Program-made: the position numbers and the translations under genes
Shown: positions 35,626 to 46,790 of the stretch, piece by piece
How positions within the stretch are numbered: the stretch's first letter is position 1
Layout of the letters: each line of letters opens with the position of its first letter
Assembly: GCA_029531795.1 (NCBI GenBank)
Contig: JAPEIS010000010.1
Span: 868,001-932,000, forward strand
Length of the DNA stretch: 64,000 nt
Direction: 5' to 3'
Origin: Sclerotinia nivalis
Taxonomy: Eukaryota; Ascomycota; Leotiomycetes; Helotiales; Sclerotiniaceae
The notes under the pieces: generated by a model
Database searches by the model: none
What the model was told of the DNA's origin: nothing
The model's input: the letters and a program-made list of their open reading frames with translations, nothing else

Positions 35626-35742
35626 TATAAAAAAGAGTTGAAGTATTATAGAGATCGTTATCGAATGGAAAAAATAAAAAATGAGATTATTCGGAGTTTT
35701 GAAAAGATTTTGAAAACGGTCTAATTTGTGATTATTAATTAG
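35626..35742. other. Short Copia-B remainder right of Gypsy-C1
   Basis: 117 bp that would join 22980 directly once Gypsy-C1 and one TAATA are removed. A plus-strand frame here (KELKYYRDRYRMEKIKNEII) runs in from the LTR and is not supported as a gene. Confidence 0.35.
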
Positions 35743-35985
35743 TGTCGGTACGACTCCGTGATTATTATATCCGATAAAAATGATAGAAAACGTTTTCGAT
35801 CGTATTGAGGTTATTCACAAAAGAGATTCCCATAAGAATGTTTGGATTGTTACGTAATTGACCCCTAAATTAAAGATTATATTGTACATCAAGATTCGAA
35901 AGAACTATTGAATACGAATAGTCTCAATATAGAAGCCTTCGCTTAAATAAGGATTATATACTTTAAAAGCACGTTAATACCAATA
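35743..35985. repeat. Solo LTR-D copy 1 (243 bp)
   Basis: TGTCGGTACGACT...TACCAATA. The reverse complement of 57098-57340, same length, differing by transitions. Inverted ends TGTCGGTA/TACCAATA. No matching target duplication was seen (ATTAG against TTTGA), unlike the other copy. Confidence 0.8.
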
Positions 35986-36193
35986 TTTGACAAGACTGAG
36001 TTGTCTTTTCTATTCAATAATAGAGTTTTTGTGAAAAATAGAATATACTATTACGATAGTAGTAGAGTACTTTAAGATATAATGATATTCTATAAAGAAG
36101 AAAGAAGGTATTAGAAAGAGTGCCGACTATATGGTGATGGGTGCCTTAGGCAACCATGCAGACTAGCTAGGAACGGGTTACGAACCCGCGACA
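35986..36193. repeat. Unplaced 63 bp plus tentative solo LTR (36049-36193)
   Basis: 36049-36193 begins TATTACGATAG and ends GGGTTACGAACCCGCGACA. Layout and short motifs (ACTATATGG, GTGCCTTAGGCA) recall the Gypsy-B LTR on the minus strand. No target duplication. It joins the truncated Gypsy-C2 gag at 36194. Confidence 0.4.
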
Positions 36194-36242
36194 TCGGTTT
36201 TATCAAATACAGACAACGATTCTCCAATATCTATACACAAGC
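36194..36242 (-). pseudogene. Gypsy-C2 gag fragment left of LINE-2
   Basis: Matches 34477-34525 of the Gypsy-C1 gag (TCGGTTTTATCAAATACAGA). The continuation is at 56701, right of both LINEs. The last 18 bp (36225-36242, CAATATCTATACACAAGC) is the LINE target site. Confidence 0.75.
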
Positions 36243-36907
36243 CATACAATATTATCGAAGAATTGAATTTTTCGAAAAACGCGTTTATTATCGCGTTTTA
36301 TTGATCAATCGATCGTTCTTATTATCCATAGGATTTAAAAACGAAACTTTTCAGCCCCGGCAGGCGCTCTGCTACTAATAGAGCAAACGAAGGTCAATAG
36401 ATCTTTAGCCCCATTGCTCTATTGTGGGATGAATATCTTAATACCGAAGCAGTTCGAGCTCTCCCTGTTCGACTTCGTAAACCCTTGATTGCATTTTGCA
36501 CCGATATCTCTTCCGTTGCAAACAAACATTTCGATTCATATATTAATGGATCACATTCTCCTCGAGTTACCAAACTCCCTGTTGCCCTTCCTGTTAAACC
36601 AAATCCCAATCCTATACAAAAAACTACACTTCAATACCTTAAGGATTCTACTTATGTTCAGAAAGCTGCAATCTCAATTATACAACCCATAACCTCAAAA
36701 GCTGGAAGCCAATCTATAACCTCAAAAGCTGGAAGCTAATCCAAAACCTAATCTAAAACTTTGAACAAAACCGATACTCGTCTTTTTGTTTACATCAAAC
36801 TCGATCATCCAATCCGAAAAGCTGGTTCTTTTGTTGTATTAACTATATTAAAAAAACAATTAGGAACTAATATAAAACTTCTTAAAGAAATTCAAATAAT
36901 AAATATT
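36243..36907 (+). pseudogene. LINE-2 5' UTR and ORF1 N-terminal part
   Basis: The conserved 5' block (ACGCGTTTATTATCGCG), then frame 36422-36739 equivalent to the start of LINE-1 ORF1 (KHFDSYINGSHSPRVTKLP, LQYLKDSTYVQKAAI). It holds a 27-bp in-frame duplication (36689-36715 and 36716-36742) coding two ITSKAGSQS-like units, then breaks. Ends at target duplication ATATT. Confidence 0.8.
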
Positions 36908-37070
36908 TGTTACGGGTTCATCTCCCTTCACCTGCACGTGATCATGTATGCCTTAGGCACACATGCATACACTCACTTCTATATAGTCAGGTCACCTCCT
37001 TGATCTTTTTCTCCTCCTCGTAATACAACAATAGATCAAACCTATACATATCTTTTCCCTTATTGTGATA
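36908..37070 (+). repeat. Gypsy-B2 5' LTR (163 bp)
   Basis: TGTTACGGGTTCATCTCCC...CCTTATTGTGATA. Identical length to the other four Gypsy-B LTRs of the window. Contains the inverted pair GTATGCC/GGCACACATGCATAC. Confidence 0.93.
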
Positions 37071-37351
37071 GTTTGTACTACTTTTTCAAAGGTTCTATCA
37101 CTTTACGAAATGATCTAACCTTGCCAAATCATTTGTAGACTTTTGTATCTGTTTTCGATTGCTTTTCACACTGTCGTAACTCGCCTGCTTTTGTATGATC
37201 GCGTTTCTTATCTGCTTTTGTACAACTTTTGATCCCTAATTGTTTTTGTACAATCATATTTATTCGCAAGCTTCTGTATCTGTTTTTGATTGCTTTTGTA
37301 CAATTGCAAATTCCCTATCGATTACTTTATACAATTGTAATTCTTTTTATA
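37071..37351 (+). other. Gypsy-B2 5' leader with iterated TGCTTTTGTA motif
   Basis: Noncoding. About eight degenerate copies of TGCTTTTGTAC (37140-37340), spaced roughly 20-35 bp. The last full unit (ATTGCAAATTCCCTATCGATTAC) matches the 32-bp repeat duplicated in the Gypsy-B1 leader. Confidence 0.75.
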
Positions 37352-38760
37352 ATGACTTCCGATTCTACATTTATTGATAATACAACTTCTACTTCTATCG
37401 AAGGAATTTGTACCGAAATCCAACGAGTCTTCGATCAATAGTTTATTATTATACAAATCCTAACAAAATTGGATACTCCAGTGATATCAAATTTCGTTAC
37501 CGATTCTAACAAACAAATTGTTTATCTGAATTATATTTTCTTTATCATCGAAAATCGCTTTATTATTCAAATTACTTATATCGCTACTCAAACAAATAAG
37601 ATCGAAGAATTCAAAACGGAAAATATCAAGCTTCTTTACACTCTAACCAGCAAACAAGCTTAGCTAAACGTCGATGGTACTACTATTAATCAAAAACCAA
37701 TCATTCCCTACCAAACTCAAAAGAATCCATTCATTTTTAAAAACAAAAAATCTAATATTCTTGTCCAACAAAAAGATTATCAATCCTAGAAATTGGATTT
37801 GCAATTCTATTAAATAATCGATTCACAACTTTTTGTTTTCGAATAAAAGAAGATTAGTTATACTATTAATCTTCTCGATAATTAAATATAATAAAAGCAT
37901 ATTACAAATATCATCAAATTCATTAACAATCCCATTTGCTTCGATTCTATTGTTTCGTTTTTGGCCAAATTAAACAAATTATATATCTCTATAAATATCA
38001 AAAAAAAAGTCTCGTTCAAATTTGATAAGCTTTTTATAAATCCAAAGGAATCCTTTTCGGTTTTCTTTTCTATATTATCTCATCTTACTAACTTTTGCCA
38101 CAAATTTGATTGCAAGATTATTAATATAATGAAGTAAAAGATTACAGCCCTTTTTCGAATTTTAATCATTAATGATTCGAATCCCTGTATAATTGATGAT
38201 ATTAATAATTGGTAAAAGAAATTCTTTACTTGAAATCAGAATCTTTATGATATTGAATATTATAACAAAAATTCTAGTAAAGTATTTATTGTTAACAATG
38301 ATCCTATAGATTTCGATACAATAAAACAAAAAGGACAACAGAAAAAGGATTCGCAAAATAAGAAAAAGAAGTTTAATTTTATAGTTTCTTATAATTGTTG
38401 TAATAGAATCAACCATCTTCAGATTGATTGTCATACTATTTATAATATCAATAGTAATCTTCTTTCTAATAAACAAATTCCCGTTAATACCTTTTCCAAT
38501 TGTAATACTATTATTTCAATTAATCCGGCCCTCAATCAATATACTACTGTTCCGGCTTTTCGAAATGTTAATAGATTTAATAATAATCGCAATAGATTTC
38601 GAGAAGGATATATTGATAATTGAATACAAAGCCAATAATACCTGAATCAGATACAATAGCAAAGCTATATCGAACCAAAGAAGGTTATTTCTATACCCAA
38701 TTCAATCAAGGAAAGTCCTGAACAAAAAAAAGATTAATCTCTACAAAAAATCGCTTGTAA
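37352..38760 (+). pseudogene. Gypsy-B2 gag
   Basis: ATG at 37352 starts an 29-codon frame (SDSTFIDNTTSTSIEGI), then broken frames with TNKIEEFKTENIKLLYTL (37469-37663), FKFDKLFINPKESFSVFF, and a zinc knuckle near 38390-38440 (SYNCCNRINHLQIDCHTI, last Cys kept). Colinear with the Gypsy-B1 gag. Confidence 0.8.
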
Positions 38761-40257
38761 AGGAATACTAAAAACAAAAAAGTAAATCGAAAAATGGATA
38801 AAAATAAGTTATTACAATTCAATTCTATGAATAGCAAATCTCTACTCATTAAAACTACTATATTCTTTGTATATGAAAATCCCTTTACTGTTACAAATCT
38901 TATTAATAATGAATACTCTAAAGAAACCTTTATTGATTGTTCTTTTACTTCCAAATACAATATTAAAATACAATTCTTACCTTACCCTCGCAAACTCCAA
39001 TTTACCGATAAAAAGATCGCTAACAAAATTACAGAATATTTTGTAATAGAAATCGTTATAGAGAATCACTATAAATATTGATTCTTTTATATCATTCAAT
39101 TTTCATCAAAAACACTATTAATCTTTGATTTACTATAATTACAATATTACAATCCTACTATCAACTAAACAAAAATGAATTTAACATTCTCTTCAAACTA
39201 TTGCATTTCCAATTATTTAATATATTATAATTCAGAACCAATTATTACACCAACGATTCCATCTCCGATCAAAAAACAAAAAGATCTAACAAAAGTTACT
39301 CTACAACAAATTATTGATATTATCGAACCTTTAAATAAATTCCTTATTAATTCTGATATAAAAGTTAAATATACAATTTATAAATATCACTCTCCATATA
39401 TCGAAGATTGTTCAAAGAACAATATCGATTATTCATTTATTCAAATGCTTTCTACTTTTAAAAGAACTTCTTATAAAAAACCTTCTATTAAAAAAATACC
39501 AAATAAAGATTACATATCACAATCTAACGATTCTTTTATTAACCTCAAATTTCAACAAAATCTGATATCTAATATAAATCATTATCAAACAAAGTACTAC
39601 AGAAAATCAAATAATCAAATACAAATGATTCCCAATTGTTTATATCCAAAATCAATCTTAAAGATTACAAATCGGCATTAATCTATTCACAATCTAAAAA
39701 ATCGTTTGCCCCCATTTTCTGTTGAGGAACTCCCTATATCTATTTATAAAGATACAAACCCAAATATAGATAATATTCGTTGATTACAAACTTCTAACTT
39801 TATTTCATTTTATCAACAAAATAACATTCGGATTATCCGATTGATATAAGATGAATTGAATACTATACAGAAAACTATTGAGCAAGATCATCTACAATAA
39901 ACTATATTATCCTCGACACTCACAAAAAGGGATTTTCGATCGATTTTACAAAAGCAAAACAATATAACAAAGATGCTCTTTAAAACCCCATTGCAATTTC
40001 ATGATTTTATATACGATTGTTATAAATCGCTTTATTTGCAAAAGGTCTCTGAAGCTGATATCGACAAATTTTTAACCAGCAAACTTCCTTTTAGTAACGA
40101 TCAAATACGACAAAGGTTTCCTATATAATTACAAAACAAACTTCCTGCCTTCCTCCCACATTATACAGATAAATTGCTGTCTCGTCGAATCTGGAATCAC
40201 AAAATTGAATTGATATCCAATAAAAAACCACCTTATTTCAAAAACCGTCCTTTATCG
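38761..40257 (+). pseudogene. Gypsy-B2 protease and linker
   Basis: Frame 38794-39081 (95 residues): SLLIKTTIFFVYENPFTVTN, LINNEYSKETFIDCSF, LQFTDKKIANKITEY. It is the protease N-terminal half, with the position of the catalytic DSG reading INN. Frame 39175-39681 (168 residues) continues with the flap/linker region. Then broken frames lead to RT. The open stretches are long for this window. Confidence 0.78.
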
Positions 40258-41409
40258 CCAATAAAGTTAATAATAATATACAAATGACTTGATAATAATC
40301 TCTCCAAAGAATTCATTTGGGAATCGAGATCGCGATACGTCTCTTTTTTACTATTAATTGCCAAACCGGAAGAAAGAGTCTGCATTTGTCAAAATTATCA
40401 AAGATTAAATAACATTACTATAAAGAATCGTTATTTATTATCTATCATTTGCAAAACACTAGATACTCTTTGCAATACAAAAATTTACACCAAACTTGAT
40501 ATCATTGCAACGTTCAACAAATTGCGAATTGCCAAAAGGGATAAATAGAAAACTACATTTATTACTCGTTTTGATCTTTTTGAATCTTTGGTTATGCCTT
40601 TCGATTTCTACAATACATCTACATCATTTCAATATTATATCAATCATATACTTTTCAACAAATTGGACAAATATTGTACTATATATCTCGATGACGTTTT
40701 AATTTACTCCAATAATCCTATAAAACATAAAGAGCATATCCACCAAATAATTCAAAAGTTAATAGATACTGGATTACAGATTGATATTAACAAATGCAAA
40801 TTCGAAACTACGAAAACAAAGTATTTGGATCTTATCATTACAATCGAAGGTATCGAAATAAATCAAGAAAAAATCACAACTATTATATTTTGGGAATTGC
40901 CTTTATGTGTAAAGGATTTACAACGATTTCTCAGTTTCGCTAATTTCTATTAACGTTTTATAAAAGATTTTTTAAAGATTTGTTGCTCTTTCAACGATCT
41001 TTTGCAGAAGAATATTACATAGGATTGGACTACAGATTATACAAAGGCTTTTGATGCTTTAAAAAGAGCTTTTACAATAACGCCGGTTTTGGTATACTTT
41101 GATTACAAACGGAAAACTATTTTGGAAACCAATACTTCCGATTAGACTTCAGAAGGAATTCTTTCGCAATACGATGATGATAATGTTTTACATCCAATCG
41201 TTTACTTTTCATTTAAGTATACAACAACAAAATACAATTATGAAATCTACAACAAAGAACTATTCGTTATTATCAAAACAATAAAAGAATAACGCTCAAA
41301 ACTCCAAAACTCACAAAAGAAGTTCGAAATTCTCACTAATTACAAGAACCTCGAATATTTTATAATTACAAAAACTCTCAATCAACAGCAAATACAATAA
41401 TCTGAATTT
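40258..41409 (+). pseudogene. Gypsy-B2 reverse transcriptase and start of RNase H
   Basis: RT blocks: LLIAKPEERVCICQNYQRLNN (about 40350), KLDIIATFNKLRIA, then frame 40588-40953 with MPFDFYNTSTSFQYYIN and the intact catalytic box YLDDVLIYS, ending in FLSFANFY. RNase H begins near 41150 (VLHPIVYFSFKYTTTKYNYEIYN in broken frame). A stop after FANFY and others preclude a full polyprotein. Confidence 0.88.
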
Positions 41410-43485
41410 CTATCTCAATATAATTTCCGTATAATCTATCAATCAAAAAACAAAGCTATTCGATTAAACGTATTAAGTAGAAAATATAAAGATCGACTGT
41501 ATCGTTTTGATCCAAACGATGAATGTCTAAAGAATCAAAAACGCATTGTCCTTTTTTAGAACCGTTTTGATGATGATCTTTATAAGGATTTGATTGAATA
41601 TATCAATTTGGTATTAGTGGAAACAATAATACTATTCTACGATTAATCAATTGATATTTTAATCGATACAATATATACTAGATCCGATATTGTAGATCAA
41701 TTTATCTCTATTTTTAATAATCCATCGGTAACTAAATGGTTAAAAGAGTATTATAAAACCTTCCGGATCGTTATACAAGATTGTTCAGTCCAAAATAATA
41801 GAATTTACTATTGGGATAAGATTTGGATTCCATTAGATGATGAATTCAAATTCCAAATTATCTATCGAATTCATTCTTCTAATTTTGTCGGTTATTTTAA
41901 TCGAATTAAAACGATCGATTTTATCTTTTGTATATATTAGTAGTTTAATATGTATTTGAAGATCGTGTTCTATATGAAAATCTACGAACTTTGTATTTGC
42001 ACCAAATCGTTCAAATCGATACTTTCCGGATTTTTGAAACCGTTGTCTGTCTTTTTTCGTGTATAGTTTGATATCTCAATCGACTATATTATATTGTTCC
42101 CGGATTATACTCGTTATAATTCTATCTATAAATATATTTTGGTGGTAATCTATAAACTAACCAAAATAAGACATTTCATTAATACATGTATACTAACGAC
42201 AAAGAAGCTAATCGATGCTTTTATCAATTGTATCTATACACTTCATGAACTTCCGAACAATATCATTTCCAATCGGGGAATACAATTCGTATCAGAATTC
42301 TGATCACAACTCTCAAAGCGATTAAGAGTTACCTTAAAACATTCTTCAGCTTTTCATCCTCAAACAAATAATCAAATTGAACATATTAACTTGATTCTAA
42401 AACAATATTTACAAACTTTTGTTAACTATTATTAAAATAATTGATTGAATTAACTACCCTTAACCGAATTTGCATCCAATAATTTAATTTCTGAAATAAC
42501 TAATTGTTCATCTTTTTTCGTTAATTACAGTTTTAATTTATACCTAAACATTGAATCTAATAAACCTTACTCACCAAATATAACTCTAATACAAAAACAG
42601 GAATTCTTTAAAAGTAATAAAACTACAGATCATATAGAATATATCTTGAAGCAACTTTGTACTCTTGTATAACAAACAATTGCTACTTATAAGGATTATA
42701 CTAACTATTATCGTTCTAACTCATTTCGCTACACAACTAACCAGAAAATCTTTGTTAATACCAAGAATATAAAAACTTCGCACAAAACAAAAAAGCTAGA
42801 TAATAAATAAATCAGCCCTTACAAAATTATCAAAGTTTATCTTTGTATTTGTTTTGTTCAATTACTTAAGAACATTAAAATCTTCTCTGTTTTCCATCAT
42901 TCTCTTTTACTTCCAATTCATACTAATCCTTATTTCCCAACTCAAATAACAATTAACAAATCAGAATCCTTGATTATACAAAACAGAATTTTGAAACAGA
43001 ACAACAATGAAGATGAACTTATTCAAAAATGGATATTTGAAAGAATTCTAGATAATTACAATAAAAATAGCTATCATTATTTAATCAAATAGAAATACTA
43101 CATACCAACTTAACAACCAACTAATAACTTAAAGAATAACAAGAAGATTCTTATCGAATATCATTGCCTTCATCCAAAGAAACCAGGATCACCAGCTTAA
43201 ATCCTAAAGCACCCCGACACTACTATATTGCAACCAGAACCACAAAATTTGCAATCAAAATCACATAGCGCAATTGCTATACCCACTCTACAAAGATCCA
43301 CTCACACCAAGATTGTTCACTTCGCCTAAAAGTATATTACATATTATAATAATAAAGAATATAACATTATTAAAAAATATTATACATTTTTTATTCAAGA
43401 ACCTAATTGAAGAAAAAGATCTATATTTTTTCTTTATTTTTTAATACTCATTTAAAATCAAATAAGTTTCTTGAAAAGGGAGTAC
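41410..43485 (+). pseudogene. Gypsy-B2 integrase and chromodomain, first copy
   Basis: Plus-strand frames: end of RNase H (QYNFRIIYQSKNKAIRLNVLSR), zinc-binding region near 41880-42010, core with 42094-42303 (YNSIYKYILVVIYKLTKIRHFIN, NNIISNRGIQFVSEF), C-terminal region near 42450-42800, chromodomain near 43020-43180. A purine-rich tract (TTGAAAAGGGAGTAC) precedes the next LTR. Duplicated downstream. Confidence 0.85.
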
Positions 43486-43648
43486 TATTATAAATTCATC
43501 TCCCTTCACCTACACGTGATTATATATACTTTAGACACATATACATACACTCATTTCTATATAGTCAGGTCACCTCCTTGACCTTCTTCTCCTCCTCGTA
43601 ATACAACAATAGATCAAACCTACATATACCTTTTCCCTCACCGTAATA
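43486..43648 (+). repeat. Gypsy-B2 internal (third) LTR
   Basis: A full 163-bp LTR (TATTATAAATTC...CCGTAATA), more AT-shifted than the outer two. Joined on its left to a normal 3' body end and on its right, with no leader, to a position equivalent to 41410 inside the RNase H region. Confidence 0.9.
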
Positions 43649-45734
43649 CTATCTCAATATAATTTCTATATAATCTATCGACTAAGAAACAAAGCTATTC
43701 GATCAGATGTACTAAATAGAAAATACGAAGATCAGCTGTATCGCTTTGATCCAAACAATAAGCATCTAAAGAATTGAAAATGTATTATTCTTTTTCAGAA
43801 TTATTTTGATAACGATCTTTATAAGGATTTGATTAAACATATCAATTTGACATTAATGAAAACAATAGTACCACTCCACAACCAATCAATTGATGTCTTA
43901 ATCGATACAGTGTATACTAGGTCCAATATTGTAGATCAATTTATCTTTACTTTTAACAATTCATCGATGATTAAATAATCAAAAGAGCATCATAAAACCC
44001 TTTAAATCGTTATACAAGATTGTTCGATCCAAAATAATAGAATTTACTATTGGGATAAGATTTGAATTCCACCAAACGATGAACTCAAACTCCAAATTAT
44101 CTATCGAACTCATTCTTCTAATCCTGTCAGTCATTTTGGTCAAACTAAAACGATCGATCTTGTTTCTCGTATATACTAATGGTCTAATATATATTTGGAG
44201 ATTGCGTTCTACATAAAAACCTGCGAACTTTGTACTCGTATTAAATCGTCCAAATCAATGCCTTCCGGATTTTTGAAATCGCTGTCTATTCCTTTTCGTG
44301 TATAATCTGATATCTCAATCAACTATATTATATCGTTCCCGGATTATACTTGTTATAATTCTATCTATAAACATATCTTAATAGTAATCTGCAAACTAAT
44401 CAAAATGAAATATTTCATCGGTATATATATGTTAACGATAGAAAAGCTAATCGATACTTTTATCAATTGCGTCTATACATTTCATAAACTTCTGGACAAT
44501 ATCATTTCCGATCGAAGAATACAATTCGTATCAGGATTCTGATTACAACTCTCGGAGCGATTAAAAATTACCTTAAAACATTCTTCAGTTTTTCATCTTC
44601 AAACAGATGATCAAACTAAATATATTAATTCAATTCTGAAACAGTATTTATAAGCTTTTGTTAACTATCATCAAGACAATTAATTGAATTAATTACCCTT
44701 AACCGAATTTGCATTCAATAATTTGATCTCTGAAACAACTAATTATTTGTCTTTCTTCGCTAATTACAGCTTTAATCTATATCTAAACATTAAACCTAAT
44801 AAACCTTGCCTATCGAATATAATTCTAATACAAAAACAAGAATTCTTTAAAAATAATAAAACCACAAATCATATAAAACATATCTTAAAACAACTTCATA
44901 CTCTTACACAACAAACAATTACTACTTATAAAAACTATACTAATTGCTATCACTCTGATTCACCTCGCTACACAACTAACCAGAAAATCTTTATCAATAC
45001 CAAAAATATAAAAACTTCACACAAAGCAAAAAAGCTAAACGATAAATGGATCGATTTTTACAAGATTATCAAAATTTATCCTTGTACTTATCTTGTTCAA
45101 TTACCTAAAAACATTAAAATCTTCCCTGTTTTCCATCATTCTCTTTTACTTCCAGTTTATACTAATCCTCATTTCCCGACTCAAATAACGATTAACGAAT
45201 CAAAATCCTTAACTACACAGGATAGAATTTTGGAACGGAACGATGATAAGGATAAGCCTATTCAGAAATGAATATTTGAAGGAGTTCTAGATAATTACGA
45301 TGAGGATAGTTATTATTATTTAATCAAATGGAAACATTACACACCAACTTAGCAATCAACTAATGATTTAAAGGGTAACGAAAAGGTTCTTATCGAATAT
45401 CATCGCCTTCATCTAGAGAAGCCAGGGTTGCTAGTTTAGATCCTAAAGCACCCCGATATTACTATATTGCAACCAGAACCACAAAATTTACAATCGGAAT
45501 CACACAACGCAATTGCTACACCCACTCTACGAAGATCCATTCGCATCAAGATTGTTCGCTTCGCCTAAAGGTATATTACATATTATAGCAATAAAGGATA
45601 TAACATCATTAAAGAATATCATACGTTTTTTGTTCAAGAACCTAATTGAAAAAAAAGATCTGTATTTTTTCTTTATTTTTCTTTATTTTTTAATACTCAT
45701 TTGGGGTCAAATGGGTTTCTTGAGGAGGGGGTAC
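43649..45734 (+). pseudogene. Gypsy-B2 duplicated 3' half: RNase H tail, integrase, chromodomain
   Basis: Colinear with 41410-43485 (2086 against 2076 bp), differing mainly by transitions. The longest frame, 44723-45271 (182 residues), spans the integrase C-terminal domain (NYSFNLYLNIKPNKP, WIDFYKIIKIYPCTYLVQLP, FPVFHHSLLLPVY). The chromodomain follows near 45250-45430 (YHRLHLEKPGLL). The polypurine tract GAGGAGGGGGTAC lies directly before the last LTR. Confidence 0.88.
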
Positions 45735-45897
45735 TATTACAGGTTCATCTCCCTTCACCTGCACGTAATCATGTATGCCTTAGGCACACATGCATACACT
45801 CACTTCTATATAGTCAGGTCACCTCCTTGATCTTCTTCTCCTCCTCGTAGTACAACAATAGATCAAACCTACACATACCTTTTCCCTCACCGTGATA
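45735..45897 (+). repeat. Gypsy-B2 3' LTR (163 bp)
   Basis: TATTACAGGTTC...CTCACCGTGATA, followed by target duplication ATATT. Close to the 5' LTR; the differences are transitions. Confidence 0.93.
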
Positions 45898-45902
45898 ATA
45901 TT

Positions 45903-46790
45903 GGATTTGCATTATATATGAATTCTCTAACAGACTTAATAGCTTTGGAAAACCTTTCAAATATAATTGAAAAAGTATTTGAAATTTGCAAAATCGAACG
46001 ATAATAATTATGGATTATCTATCGATTGAACTACATTTCATGAATTATTACAATTTTGGGAGATCCATAACAATTGATTATTGTTTTAATCAAATCAGAA
46101 ACTATATTCGAGATTATCAACAATAATACTGAACAACAAGCGATTCAAGTAATTGAATCTATACAAAGTAAAGAATCTAATTTATATCATTTTATTTAGT
46201 TTTTGAGCTTCCCAGTTTTACAATATACAACTCTTCTCAAGAATCTTCGAATTCTAGGAACTACAATTAATATCTTTTGGATCGCTTTCAAATCCAAGAT
46301 AATCCAATATACTCGATGCTTTCAATGGTACAATACTCGAACTTGTTTTCGTTCTGAAAAGTACCGAATCTGTAGTACAATCGAACATACAGAAAAAAAC
46401 TATTCTACTAGATACAATACAATTCATAATTACCCAACAAGATGCTTTCATTGCAATAGATCTCATCCAGCAAATAATCCTGAATGCCCTTTTTGTTTTA
46501 CCATCAAAAACCTCAAATCCAAAACAGAAAAACAAACTATCCAGAAAATATCAAAGGCAGTTAAAATCAAAGTTTGTATTAATACAAAATACTCCAAAGT
46601 TTCAAAAGCTGATTTTCCAATAAAAGAACTTATTACCCCTTCAACCCCAATTCGAACTATCCAGATACTATCCTTACTAGCTTCACCTCCCTTTAATCGT
46701 TTCAATTGTTTTATTATATTGGAAACCGTTTCTCTTTCAATCTTATTTAATATATAATCCAAAAACATTTTCAAAATCTCTAACCATTTT
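45903..46790 (+). pseudogene. LINE-2 ORF1 C-terminal part
   Basis: Resumes LINE-2 after Gypsy-B2 (LYMNSLTDLIALENLSNIIEK). Frame 46203-46757 carries the serial zinc knuckles IQYTRCFQWYNTRTCF, YRICSTIEH and TRCFHCNRSHPANNPECPF. Some Cys are now Tyr (Cys-to-Tyr, a G-to-A change). RNA-binding Gag-like role in intact LINEs. Confidence 0.84.

Larger units (their letters stand above)
36908..45897 (+). mobile_element. Gypsy-B2, composite Ty3/Gypsy element with three LTRs
   Basis: Ends TGTTACGGG and CCGTGATA; target duplication ATATT perfect at 36903-36907 and 45898-45902. Structure: LTR, full body (37071-43485), LTR, a second copy of the 3' part of the body (43649-45734), LTR. All parts share one orientation. 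Same family as Gypsy-B1. The RT catalytic box is intact but frames are broken elsewhere. Confidence 0.93.

Noticed and set aside
35509..35724. 71-codon plus-strand ORF out of the Gypsy-C1 LTR
   Set aside because: It consists of LTR hairpin sequence followed by the short Copia-B remainder; the frame crosses the LTR boundary and target duplication.
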